This document shows, in pieces, positions 23,627-31,814 of a stretch of 64,000 nt of DNA. Position 1 is the first letter of the stretch. The number at the start of each line of letters is the position of its first letter. The stretch is from assembly GCF_040493455.1 (NCBI RefSeq), contig NZ_JANFDA010000003.1, positions 124,001 through 188,000 of the forward strand. The letters run 5' to 3'. This DNA comes from Microcosmobacter sp040493455. Lineage in GTDB: Bacteria; Bacteroidota; Bacteroidia; Flavobacteriales; Flavobacteriaceae. The translations under genes and the position numbers were made by a program. The notes under the pieces were generated by a model. That model was not told the origin of the DNA, searched no databases, and saw only the letters and a program-made list of their open reading frames with translations.

Positions 23627-25204
23627 ATGGATACTAATACAATTTTAATGATTGTTGGAGGTGTAATTGCAGGAGTGATTTTAGGCTATATCATAGCAAA
23701 ATCTTTAGAAAAGAGTAATGCATCCAAACTCATAAAAAATGCCCAATCTGAGGCAAAAACCATAATAAAAGAAGCTAACATAGAAGGGGAGAGTCTTAGA
23801 AAAGAGAAAGAACTCAAGGCCAAAGAAAAATTTATTGAACTTAAAGCAGAGCACGAAAAAGTAATACTCTCCAGAAATAAAAAAATAGCAGAATCTGAGA
23901 AGAGAACTAAGGACAAAGAATCTCAGGTTTCTAATGAGCTTTCTAAAGCTAAGAAAGCTAACCAAAGCTTAGAAGACAAGATAAAAGATTACGACTTCCG
24001 ATTAGAGTTTCTCGATAAGAAAAAGGAAGAGCTAGACAAGGCTCACAAGAGTCAAATTCAGCAGTTAGAAGTAATATCTGGATTATCGGCTGAAGAAGCA
24101 AAAGATCAGCTTGTAGAGTCTCTAAAAGAAGAGGCTAGAACAGATGCGATGTCTTTTGTACAAGACAAAATGGAAGAGGCTAAGCTTACAGCTCAACAAG
24201 AGGCCAAGAAAGTAATCATTAATACCATTCAGAGGATTGGTACCGAAGAAGCTATTGATAACTGTGTATCAGTTTTCAATATAGAATCCGATGATATCAA
24301 AGGGCGTATTATTGGTAGAGAAGGACGAAATATTAGAGCCATCGAAGCAGCAACAGGAGTAGAGATTATTGTTGATGACACTCCAGAAGCTATCATCTTG
24401 TCGTGTTTTGATTCCGTGAGGAGAGAGGTTGCAAGATTATCACTTCATAAACTAGTTACTGACGGAAGAATACATCCTGCCAGAATTGAAGAAGTCGTTA
24501 AAAAGACCGAAAAGCAAATCAACCAAGAGATTATAGAAGTTGGTAAACGTACGGTTATAGATCTTGGCATCCATGGATTACATCCAGAGTTAATAAAACT
24601 AGTCGGTAGAATGAAATATCGTTCTTCTTATGGGCAGAATTTATTACAGCACTCAAGGGAAGTCGCTAAGCTTTGTGGCGTAATGGCAGCAGAATTAGGT
24701 TTAAACCCTAAGTTGGCTAAGCGTGCAGGATTATTACATGATATAGGGAAAGTACCAGATTCTGAAACTGATATTGAAACACCTCACGCTATACTTGGTA
24801 TGAAATGGGCTGAGAAGCATGGTGAAAAAGCTGAGGTTTGTAATGCTATTGGAGCCCACCATGATGAAATAGAGATGACTACGTTACTATCTCCTATAGT
24901 CCAAGTCTGTGATGCTATTTCTGGAGCTCGACCAGGAGCACGTCGTCAAGTTTTGGACTCGTATATACAACGTCTTAAAGACCTTGAAGCTGTAGCTTTT
25001 GGATTCACAGGAGTTAAGAAGGCTTATGCGATTCAGGCGGGTAGAGAACTTAGGGTAATTGTAGAAAGTGAAAAGGTGTCTGATGATGTAGCTGCTAAAT
25101 TATCTTTTGAAATTTCTCAAAAAATTCAAACAGACATGACGTATCCTGGACAGGTAAAGGTTACTGTTATTAGAGAAACCAGAGCAGTAAATATCGCTAA
25201 GTAA
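23627..25204 (+). CDS. rny: Ribonuclease Y
   Basis: 525 residues. An N-terminal membrane anchor (about 5-24) is followed by a long charged coiled coil (about 25-190), a KH domain with GRIIGREGRNIRAIE near residue 226, and an HD domain with the metal-binding pair in LLHDIGK (His371, Asp372). The C-terminal domain ends MTYPGQVKVTVIRETRA. It is the membrane-bound endoribonuclease that starts mRNA decay in bacteria lacking RNase E-type degradosomes. Full length and intact motifs. It follows the 6S RNA gene. Confidence 0.95.
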   Translation: MDTNTILMIVGGVIAGVILGYIIAKSLEKSNASKLIKNAQSEAKTIIKEANIEGESLRKEKELKAKEKFIELKAEHEKVILSRNKKIAESEKRTKDKESQVSNELSKAKKANQSLEDKIKDYDFRLEFLDKKKEELDKAHKSQIQQLEVISGLSAEEAKDQLVESLKEEARTDAMSFVQDKMEEAKLTAQQEAKKVIINTIQRIGTEEAIDNCVSVFNIESDDIKGRIIGREGRNIRAIEAATGVEIIVDDTPEAIILSCFDSVRREVARLSLHKLVTDGRIHPARIEEVVKKTEKQINQEIIEVGKRTVIDLGIHGLHPELIKLVGRMKYRSSYGQNLLQHSREVAKLCGVMAAELGLNPKLAKRAGLLHDIGKVPDSETDIETPHAILGMKWAEKHGEKAEVCNAIGAHHDEIEMTTLLSPIVQVCDAISGARPGARRQVLDSYIQRLKDLEAVAFGFTGVKKAYAIQAGRELRVIVESEKVSDDVAAKLSFEISQKIQTDMTYPGQVKVTVIRETRAVNIAK

Positions 25205-26386
25205 TTATAGGCATAATTCCTTTGGAAATAGCAGCGTAAATGTTGTACCTACATTTACAGAGCTATCTACTTTAATAGAGCCGCCAAAAGCTTCAATCTG
25301 ACTTTTTGTTAAATATAGTCCAATTCCTTCTGCGTTTTTGTTCTTATGGAAGGTTCTGTAAAGACCGAAAAACTCAGACCCATATTTTTCTAGGTCAATA
25401 CCAATACCATTATCAGAAATAGTGACTACAAGTCCTTCATGAGTTTCAAGACTATCGATTATGATAACAGGCAATCGTTCGGGATGTCTATATTTTAGGG
25501 CATTGGTCAATAAATTCTGAATAATACTATCTAAATAGGCTTTGTTAAATTGTAGAACCTGTTTTTGGTTCATGTTATTTTTAACAATAGCCTTGGTTTC
25601 TTGTATTTCTAACTCAAGCATTCTAATAATGCTATTGATTTGTTTAAACAGATTTATAGGAGAAGTCTCGTCTGGCTTTTTAGAATCTACTGAAACGATT
25701 TCTCTTAAATCACCAATAGTATTGCTTAGAGATTTAGACACAGTTCGTATATGTTCTATAAGCGTTTCTTTCTCTTCTAATGTTTCTGCTTGATCATAGA
25801 AGTCTAGCAAGCTTTCAAAATTACCAGCGTGTTCTTTTAGATTATGGGTTACTATAAATGCAAAATTCTTAAGCTTATTATTTTGGTTGTTTATAAGATT
25901 CATTGAATCTTCCAGAGCATTTTCATTTTCTTTAGCTTCAGTAATATCTACATGTACACCAATGATTCTTTTCTCTTTGCCATCTTCGGTTCGCTCTAAC
26001 ACCATGCCCTTATCCATAACCCACTTATAGCTACCATCTTTGCACTTTACTCTACTAATGTTTTCGTAAATTGGAGTCTTGCCATTGAGATGATCTTGAA
26101 AATCTTTAAAGTATTTTTCTCTATCGTCTTCGTGAACTAGGTCATTCCATGCATCTGGGTTATTTCCCAATTCATCATCTTCATATCCTAATAGTTTCTT
26201 TGATTCATCAGAAAAGGTGACACGTTCCTTATCGGCATCATAATCCCAAACACCAATATTAAAAGCTCTGAGTGCAAAAATCCATTTAAAATTGTCGAAT
26301 AGTAGTTGATCTAGGGATTCTTCGCTATAGATATCTTGAGTTTTATCAATAGGAGTATCCTTAGATGGCTTGCGAAATGAAATCAT
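25205..26386 (-). CDS. PAS-domain sensor histidine kinase
   Basis: 393 residues with no membrane segment, so a cytosolic sensor. One PAS domain with PAC motif covers about 38-153 (IGVWDYDADKERVTFSD, RIIGVHVDITEAKEN). The dimerisation helix carries the presumed phospho-His181 in FIVTHNLKEHAGN. The ATPase domain has N box NALKYRHPE, G1 ISDNGIGID and G2 GIGLYLTK. No receiver domain or adjacent response regulator is seen, so it is an orphan kinase. The signal is unknown. It converges directly on rny with no gap. Confidence 0.88.
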   Translation of the reverse strand: MISFRKPSKDTPIDKTQDIYSEESLDQLLFDNFKWIFALRAFNIGVWDYDADKERVTFSDESKKLLGYEDDELGNNPDAWNDLVHEDDREKYFKDFQDHLNGKTPIYENISRVKCKDGSYKWVMDKGMVLERTEDGKEKRIIGVHVDITEAKENENALEDSMNLINNQNNKLKNFAFIVTHNLKEHAGNFESLLDFYDQAETLEEKETLIEHIRTVSKSLSNTIGDLREIVSVDSKKPDETSPINLFKQINSIIRMLELEIQETKAIVKNNMNQKQVLQFNKAYLDSIIQNLLTNALKYRHPERLPVIIIDSLETHEGLVVTISDNGIGIDLEKYGSEFFGLYRTFHKNKNAEGIGLYLTKSQIEAFGGSIKVDSSVNVGTTFTLLFPKELCL

Positions 26387-26468
26387 AGTAGGTATAGATT
26401 TGGATTAATTTTTTAACTATTTAGACTCAAAAAATTCTTACAAGTCACAAACATAAAAAATTATGAGC

Positions 26469-27365
26469 TTATTTCCTTGGATGGTAAGTATCTAATACAT
26501 CTTTAAGGTGAGTTCTGTCAACATGCATATATATTTCTGTAGTTGTAATACTTTCATGACCTAGCATCATCTGAATTGCTCTAAGATCAGCACCATTTTC
26601 CAGTAAGTGCGTGGCAAAAGAATGTCGGAAAGTGTGTGGTGATATCTTCTTTTTTAGACCTATTTGTTTTCCTAGGCTTTTAATGATTGTAAATATCATA
26701 GCCCTAGTGAGTTGTTTTCCGCGTCTATTAAGAAACAAAATGTCTTTAGATTTTGGATCAACCAATTGATGTGATCGTATTTCGTTTTTATAGATGGTAA
26801 TATATTTTTGAGTCGTTGTCCCAATAGGAACAAATCGTTGCTTGTCGCCTTTTCCAGTAACTTTAATAAACCCTTCATCAAAGAATAAATCGGATATCTT
26901 AAGATTTACAAGTTCACTAACCCTGAGACCGCAGCTGTAGAGCGTTTCTAAGATAGCTCTATTACGTTCACCTTGTGGCTTGCTAAGATCTATAGCGTTA
27001 ATGAGGTTATCTATATCCTTCACGCTTAATGTGTCTGGCAGCTTTCTTCCAATTTTCGGTGATTCGATAAGGTCTAGAGGATTTGTATCTCTATAGTTTT
27101 CAAACACTAGAAACGAAAAGAAACTACGCAATCCGGAAATGAGTCTGGACTGAGACCTTGGACTTAATGATTTGGAAGATTGGTAGATATAATCCTGAAT
27201 TTGTTGATGCTCGATTGAGATAGGAGATACTCTGGATTCAGTTGAGTCAAGATGTCTTATTAGACGTTCAATATCGAGACTATAACTATCGATTGAGTTG
27301 GATGAAAGCCCTCGTTCTATTCGCAGATAGTGTTGATAATCCTTTAATGCATTTTGCCATTTCAT
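26469..27365 (-). CDS. xerD: Site-specific tyrosine recombinase XerD
   Basis: 298 residues, normal Xer length. N-terminal SAM-like core-binding domain at about 3-90; catalytic domain at about 108-298. All active-site residues are present: Arg148 (SCGLRVSEL), Lys172 (GKGDKQR), His244 and Arg247 (HTFRHSFATH), His270 (LGHES) and Tyr279 (TEIYMHV). Xer recombinases resolve chromosome dimers at dif. The gene is divergent from a set of outer-membrane-protein genes with aroQ beyond, a neighbourhood shared with related genomes apart from the insert. No integrated element is seen next to it. Confidence 0.9.
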   Translation of the reverse strand: MKWQNALKDYQHYLRIERGLSSNSIDSYSLDIERLIRHLDSTESRVSPISIEHQQIQDYIYQSSKSLSPRSQSRLISGLRSFFSFLVFENYRDTNPLDLIESPKIGRKLPDTLSVKDIDNLINAIDLSKPQGERNRAILETLYSCGLRVSELVNLKISDLFFDEGFIKVTGKGDKQRFVPIGTTTQKYITIYKNEIRSHQLVDPKSKDILFLNRRGKQLTRAMIFTIIKSLGKQIGLKKKISPHTFRHSFATHLLENGADLRAIQMMLGHESITTTEIYMHVDRTHLKDVLDTYHPRK

Positions 27366-27588
27366 TAGGCTAAAAGTAGTGGATTTTAAGTAATTATTTT
27401 AGTTATTTTCTACGCAATTTGCCTTATTTTTCTTAAAAATTGTTAATAACTAAAATTTTAAACATCTGAAAATCAAATTGTTAAAAAAATATGTTTATAA
27501 AATTGTTGATAACCACACCTCGTTTTTTCGTTTTTAGAGAAAAAAGCCTTTAGTTTGTATTAAATCAATTTTAAAACCTTAAAAGATT

Positions 27589-28089
27589 ATGAAAAAATTT
27601 TGTTTAGTAGCTGTGTTTGCTATTGCAGCTATGTTTAGCGTTAATGCTCAAGGACAATTTAGAGCTGGTCTAAGTGGAGGAATTCCAATTGGAGATGCTG
27701 GTGATTTAGCAACTTTTGCTATAGCAGTAGATTTAGGATACCTTTTTGAAATCTCTGATAGCTTTGATGCAGGTGTTGCCACTGGGTATTCTCATTCGTT
27801 TGGAGATTCGATAGACATTCTCGGTGTTAGTGTTGATCTAGACGATGTACAGTTTATCCCTATTGCTGCTTCTGGTCGTTTTGAAGTTGCTCCTGATTTC
27901 ACGTTAGGTGCTGATGTAGGCTATGCTGTTGGTATTGGTGATGGAAGCGATGGAGGGTTCTATTATTCTCCTCGTGCCCAATATAGTGTCAGTGAAGCCA
28001 TTGACATCGTTGCTGCCTACAGAGGTGTAAGCGTTGATGGTGGCTCTTGGGATATTATAACTGCTGGTGTTGAGTTTGGTATTGACTAA
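27589..28089 (+). CDS. Small outer-membrane beta-barrel protein, paralogue 1
   Basis: 166 residues: signal peptide (about 1-20, ending VNAQ), then eight alternating amphipathic strands with Gly- and Asp-rich turns, ending in a strand with GVEFGID. It is clearly paralogous to the next gene: both share AGLSGGIPIGDAGDLATF-like and LGADVGYAVGIGDGSDGG-like segments. The fold is a small OmpW/OmpX-type or porin-family barrel of unknown substrate. It has a private terminator, so the two paralogues can be expressed separately. Confidence 0.8.
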   Translation: MKKFCLVAVFAIAAMFSVNAQGQFRAGLSGGIPIGDAGDLATFAIAVDLGYLFEISDSFDAGVATGYSHSFGDSIDILGVSVDLDDVQFIPIAASGRFEVAPDFTLGADVGYAVGIGDGSDGGFYYSPRAQYSVSEAIDIVAAYRGVSVDGGSWDIITAGVEFGID

Positions 28090-28111
28090 ATTATAAAAGT
28101 GATACAAAAAT

Positions 28112-28138
28112 AGCGGCCTATTCAGGCCGCTTTGTTTA
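28112..28138 (+). terminator. Terminator after paralogue 1
   Basis: GCGGCCT and AGGCCGC pair around a 4-base loop, followed by TTTGTTT, just after the stop of the first barrel gene. Confidence 0.8.
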
Positions 28139-28159
28139 TTAAATAAAACCTTAGATATT

Positions 28160-28633
28160 ATGAAAAAATTAGTTTTAGCTGCGTTTGCAGTATGTGCCTT
28201 TGTTAGTGTAAATGCACAAAATTTTGGTGCTGGACTTAGCGTTGGTATACCTGTTGGAGATGCAGGTGATGTTGCTACGTTTAATGTCACAGCTGATGTA
28301 AACTATTTATGGAGTGTGTCAGATGATTTCGATGCTGGTGCAACTGTTGGATTTTCTCACAACGTAAAAGACGAGGACGTTGCTCTAGATGATATTCAAT
28401 TCTTACCTATTGCGGCTAGAGGAATATATAGCATTTCAGATGAGTTTTCTATAGGTGCAGATTTAGGTTATGCCGTAGGTATTAATGATGGAAACGATGG
28501 TGGCTTTCTTTGGGCACCTAGAGTAGGCTATGGAGTAAGTGATACTATTGATATAGTATTATCTTATAATAATGTTAGTATTGATGGAGGAACTTGGTCT
28601 AACATTAATCTAGGCGTTAATTTCGGATTATAA
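28160..28633 (+). CDS. Small outer-membrane beta-barrel protein, paralogue 2
   Basis: 157 residues: signal peptide (about 1-20, ending VNAQ) and an eight-stranded barrel pattern, ending NLGVNFGL. Alignment by eye with the preceding protein is continuous over the whole length (VGIPVGDAGDVATFNV, IGADLGYAVGINDGNDGG), so this is a tandem duplication that has diverged. The strongest conservation is in the turn with DGxDGG, which might bind calcium, but that is a guess. It has a private terminator. Confidence 0.8.
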   Translation: MKKLVLAAFAVCAFVSVNAQNFGAGLSVGIPVGDAGDVATFNVTADVNYLWSVSDDFDAGATVGFSHNVKDEDVALDDIQFLPIAARGIYSISDEFSIGADLGYAVGINDGNDGGFLWAPRVGYGVSDTIDIVLSYNNVSIDGGTWSNINLGVNFGL

Positions 28634-28653
28634 AACTTTATATATCTGTTTGT

Positions 28654-28684
28654 AAAAGCGGCCAATTTGGCCGCTTTTTTTATA
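28654..28684 (+). terminator. Terminator after paralogue 2
   Basis: AAGCGGCCAA and TTGGCCGCTT form a perfect hairpin followed by a T-run. The stem sequence GCGGCC is shared with the terminator of paralogue 1, consistent with duplication of gene plus terminator. Confidence 0.85.
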
Positions 28685-28769
28685 CACTAACTTTTTTAAC
28701 TTGCAAGTTTTTTATTACAAAACTTTGGCATTTATTTGCCGCTCGAAAATTTTTAAACTCAAATTTATA

Positions 28770-29285
28770 ATGAAAAAATTATTTACAATCGCTGCTGCTG
28801 CAGTTTTAGGACTTACTAGTGTTAATGCACAAGATGAAAACAAATCTTCTTCTTTGTCTGAAGGAAGTTTTGTTATTGAAGTAAATACTGGTTCATGGGC
28901 AACCGGTAACACTGCTTTTTCATTGACATCAGTAGATGGCAACACTGCTTGGTCTGCTGGTGCAGAGGCTGGTTATTTTGTTATCGATAACTTAGCTATA
29001 AAAGCTGGTTTAGGTTATGCTGATGCTGATACTATCGACGGTACTTTTGTATACAAAGTTGGAGCTAAGTATTACATTGCAGGAGAGTTTCCTGTAGGTG
29101 TAGATTTCACAGGAGCTTCTACTGACGGTAACAATGCTAACTGGGTTGGTGTACAAGGTGGTTACGCTTGGTTCGTAGCTGACAATGTAAGTATTGAGCC
29201 AACATTACGTTACAACATCACTTTAGATGAAGACAAAGCTCTAAGTGCTTTCCAAGGATTAATTGGATTCGCTTTTCATTTCTAA
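28770..29285 (+). CDS. Small outer-membrane beta-barrel protein
   Basis: 171 residues from the ATG at 28770 (MKKLFTIAAAA); the longer frame from 28701 lacks a signal-peptide start. Signal peptide about 1-20 (ending VNAQ). The mature part has alternating strands and ends GFAFHF, with the C-terminal Phe recognised by the Bam machinery. It is less similar to the two upstream paralogues but of the same size class and setting. The segment with repeated GNN/GNT turns is rich in Asn and Trp. Substrate unknown; own terminator. Confidence 0.78.
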   Translation: MKKLFTIAAAAVLGLTSVNAQDENKSSSLSEGSFVIEVNTGSWATGNTAFSLTSVDGNTAWSAGAEAGYFVIDNLAIKAGLGYADADTIDGTFVYKVGAKYYIAGEFPVGVDFTGASTDGNNANWVGVQGGYAWFVADNVSIEPTLRYNITLDEDKALSAFQGLIGFAFHF

Positions 29286-29305
29286 TAAATATCAAAGCTT
29301 TAATG

Positions 29306-29333
29306 AAGGGGAAGTTATGCTTCCCCTTTTTTT
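29306..29333 (+). terminator. Terminator before aroQ
   Basis: AAGGGGAAG and CTTCCCCTT pair around TTATG, followed by a T-run. It isolates the barrel genes from aroQ. Confidence 0.85.
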
Positions 29334-29360
29334 ATGCTCAAATTTTGATACCTTTACTTT

Positions 29361-29783
29361 ATGAAAAAGCTTATTATTATCAATGGACCTAATCTTAATT
29401 TGCTTGGCAAACGCGAACCCAATATTTATGGGAGTCTTAGTTTTACTGAGTTTTTAGAGAAAGTTAGAGCAAAGTATTCTAATATATCTATTGATCATTT
29501 TCAATCTAATATTGAAGGAGAAATTATAGATAAGCTCCAAGAAGTAGGCTTTTCTTATGACGGAATTATACTCAATGCCGCTGCGTATACACACACTTCA
29601 GTTGGGATTGGTGATGCTGTAAAAGCGATTGAATCACCAGTCATAGAAGTACATATTTCAAATACATTTTCGAGAGAAGACTTTAGACATCAATCCTTTA
29701 TTTCGCCTAATGCTAAAGGAGTTATCATTGGCTTCGGGTTAGAAAGTTATGAATTAGGAATACAGAGTTTAATGCATGATTAG
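29361..29783 (+). CDS. aroQ: 3-dehydroquinate dehydratase, type II
   Basis: 140 residues, normal for the type II dodecameric enzyme. Motifs: GPNLNLLGKREPNIYG with the catalytic Tyr23, NAAAYTHTS, and EVHISNTFSRE followed by the His of FRHQSFIS. It converts 3-dehydroquinate to 3-dehydroshikimate in the shikimate pathway. The next gene overlaps its end by 8 bp. In related genomes aroQ lies next to xerD; here three barrel genes intervene. Confidence 0.93.
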   Translation: MKKLIIINGPNLNLLGKREPNIYGSLSFTEFLEKVRAKYSNISIDHFQSNIEGEIIDKLQEVGFSYDGIILNAAAYTHTSVGIGDAVKAIESPVIEVHISNTFSREDFRHQSFISPNAKGVIIGFGLESYELGIQSLMHD

Positions 29784-30258
29784 ACAGTATTTATTTGGAG
29801 TCTTATTGATTTTTACTGGATTTAATGCAATAAGCCAGACAAACACTGATGTTGGTTTAAAAGGCGGTCTGAATTTTACTTTTTTTAATGTTCAGGAATC
29901 TAATTTTGGCGAAAATGCAGAAACTGAAGTCAGTTATTTTGCTGGACTATTTCTAGATTTTGAAATTGATGAGTATTTCTCTATCCAACCAGAAGTACTT
30001 TATATTGGTCTAAGTGATTTCAAATTTATTAATGCTCCCATCTATGCGAAGTACGAAGTCGCTAGAAATTTTGACCTTATGGTTGGCCCGAGTCTAAATT
30101 ATTTTTTTGATTTCTTCAACAATAAATTTAAGGTAAGAGCAGATATCTGTGCTGCGTACAACATTACGTCCAAACTAGATATTCATACTAAATATACCAT
30201 AGGATTTGAAGAAATATCTCCTAATGGCATTTTTATTGGACTAGGATATCGAATATGA
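29776..30258 (+). CDS. Porin-family outer-membrane protein
   Basis: 160 residues with a signal peptide (about 1-19, ending AISQ). The barrel starts with the DVGLKGGLNFTFF motif of the PorT/outer-membrane beta-barrel family and ends IFIGLGYRI. It overlaps aroQ by 8 bp, so it is expressed with it, although no functional link is evident. Substrate unknown. Confidence 0.78.
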   Translation: MIRQYLFGVLLIFTGFNAISQTNTDVGLKGGLNFTFFNVQESNFGENAETEVSYFAGLFLDFEIDEYFSIQPEVLYIGLSDFKFINAPIYAKYEVARNFDLMVGPSLNYFFDFFNNKFKVRADICAAYNITSKLDIHTKYTIGFEEISPNGIFIGLGYRI

Positions 30259-30295
30259 AAAAACGGCTATCAGATTACTGAAAGCCGCTCTTTAT
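30258..30295. terminator. Bidirectional terminator between convergent genes
   Basis: CGGCT-A-TCAG and CTGA-A-AGCCG form a stem with one internal mismatch around ATTA. A six-T run follows on the minus strand (end of lpdA) and a weaker CTCTTTAT on the plus strand. Confidence 0.75.
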
Positions 30296-30311
30296 AGAAT
30301 ATGTTCTTCTT

Positions 30312-31688
30312 TTATAAATGGATCACTTCATCATAAGCATCAGCTGTCGCTTCCATAACCGCTTCACTCATCGTTGGATGCGGATGTACAGCTTTAAGTA
30401 CTTCGTGTCCTGTAGTTTCTAATTTTCTCCCTAAGACAGCTTCAGCAATCATATCTGTAACACCAGCACCAATCATATGACAACCAAGCCATTCTCCATA
30501 CTTTGCATCAAAAATTACTTTCACAAAACCATCTTTAGCTCCAGAGGCACTTGCTTTACCAGACGCTGAGAACGGGAACTTACCAACCTTGATATCGTAC
30601 CCTTGTTCTTTGGCTTGCTTTTCAGTAAGACCAACACTAGCTACTTCTGGCACACAATATGTACATCCAGGAATATTTCCATAGTCTAATGCTTCCACAT
30701 GGTGACCAGCAATTTTTTCAACACATAGTATACCTTCTGCTGATGCTACGTGTGCTAAAGCCTGACCTGGAGTTACATCGCCGATAGCATAGTATCCAGG
30801 AATATTAGTTTGGTAATAGTCATTGACTAAAATCTTATCCCTATCTACAGCGATACCAACATCTTCTAGTCCAATGCCTTCAATATTAGTTTTGATTCCA
30901 ACAGCTGAAAGTACAACATCAGCTTCAAGGACTTCTTCACCCTTTTTAGTCTTCACAGTTGCTTTCACACCTTTACCAGAAGTATCTACAGAAGTTACTT
31001 CTGCAGAAGTCATAATTTTGATACCATTCTTCTTGAAACTTCTTTCTAACTGCTTAGAAACTTCTTCATCTTCAACAGGAACAATATTTGGCATATATTC
31101 TACGATAGTCACCTCAGTGCCCATAGAATTGTAAAAGTATGCGAACTCAACACCTATGGCACCCGAACCTACAACGATCATTTTCTTAGGTTGCTTTTTT
31201 AAGCTCATCGCTTCTCTATAACCTATTACATTTTTTCCATCTTGTGGTAAGCTAGGAAGTTCTCTAGAACGTGCTCCTGTAGCAATAATGATATGATCTG
31301 CACTATATTCTTTTCCGTCTACATCAATCTTTTTACCAGTCTTCAGTTTTCCAAAGCCTTCAATAACATCAATCTTATTTTTCTTCATTAAGAATTGTAC
31401 GCCCTTGCTCATACCATCTGCAACGCCACGACTACGGTTCACTACCGCATCAAAATCGTGCTCAGCATCTTTAACTTTAAGGCCATAGTCTTCTGCATGT
31501 TTTAAATACTCAAAAACCTGGGCAGACTTTAATAACGCTTTCGTTGGGATACAACCCCAGTTTAAGCAAACGCCACCAAGATTTTCTTTTTCTACAACAG
31601 CAGTTTTAAATCCCAATTGTGATGCTCTAATAGCAGTAACGTAACCACCTGGTCCGCTACCAAGCACTATAATATCGTATTTACTCAT
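30312..31688 (-). CDS. lpdA: Dihydrolipoyl dehydrogenase
   Basis: 458 residues. FAD-binding GSGPGGYVTAIRA at about 10-22; redox-active disulfide Cys41/Cys46 in GGVCLNWGCIPTK; NAD-binding GSGAIGVEFA; FAD-contacting YAIGDVTPG; C-terminal catalytic HPHPTMSEA. It reoxidises lipoamide in pyruvate, 2-oxoglutarate and branched-chain dehydrogenase complexes. A fused E1 gene for such a complex is 21 kb away in the same window. It is monocistronic, with TAAATTTG upstream. Confidence 0.95.
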   Translation of the reverse strand: MSKYDIIVLGSGPGGYVTAIRASQLGFKTAVVEKENLGGVCLNWGCIPTKALLKSAQVFEYLKHAEDYGLKVKDAEHDFDAVVNRSRGVADGMSKGVQFLMKKNKIDVIEGFGKLKTGKKIDVDGKEYSADHIIIATGARSRELPSLPQDGKNVIGYREAMSLKKQPKKMIVVGSGAIGVEFAYFYNSMGTEVTIVEYMPNIVPVEDEEVSKQLERSFKKNGIKIMTSAEVTSVDTSGKGVKATVKTKKGEEVLEADVVLSAVGIKTNIEGIGLEDVGIAVDRDKILVNDYYQTNIPGYYAIGDVTPGQALAHVASAEGILCVEKIAGHHVEALDYGNIPGCTYCVPEVASVGLTEKQAKEQGYDIKVGKFPFSASGKASASGAKDGFVKVIFDAKYGEWLGCHMIGAGVTDMIAEAVLGRKLETTGHEVLKAVHPHPTMSEAVMEATADAYDEVIHL

Positions 31689-31716
31689 GGATATATCTTT
31701 ATCGAATTTTGAAGCA

Positions 31717-31724
31717 CAAATTTA
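31717..31724 (-). promoter_or_regulatory. Promoter -7 element of lpdA
   Basis: TAAATTTG on the minus strand fully matches TAnnTTTG and lies about 30 bp before the lpdA start. No clear TTG is found 20 bp upstream. Confidence 0.4.
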
Positions 31725-31814
31725 GGGAATTCAGCTTGTAAAATCTAAGGCTAAAGATAAATTATGATGTTTGGAGATTATTCATTTAAATTTGCTGCTA
31801 CCAACTACTATATA

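Noticed and set aside
26469..29333. xerD plus nearby new genes as an integrative element
   Set aside because: XerD has normal length and motifs and is the housekeeping type; no direct repeats, relaxase or phage genes are present.
30823..31134. 103-aa plus-strand frame inside lpdA
   Set aside because: Ser/Thr/Pro-rich antisense translation of a strongly conserved coding region, without promoter.
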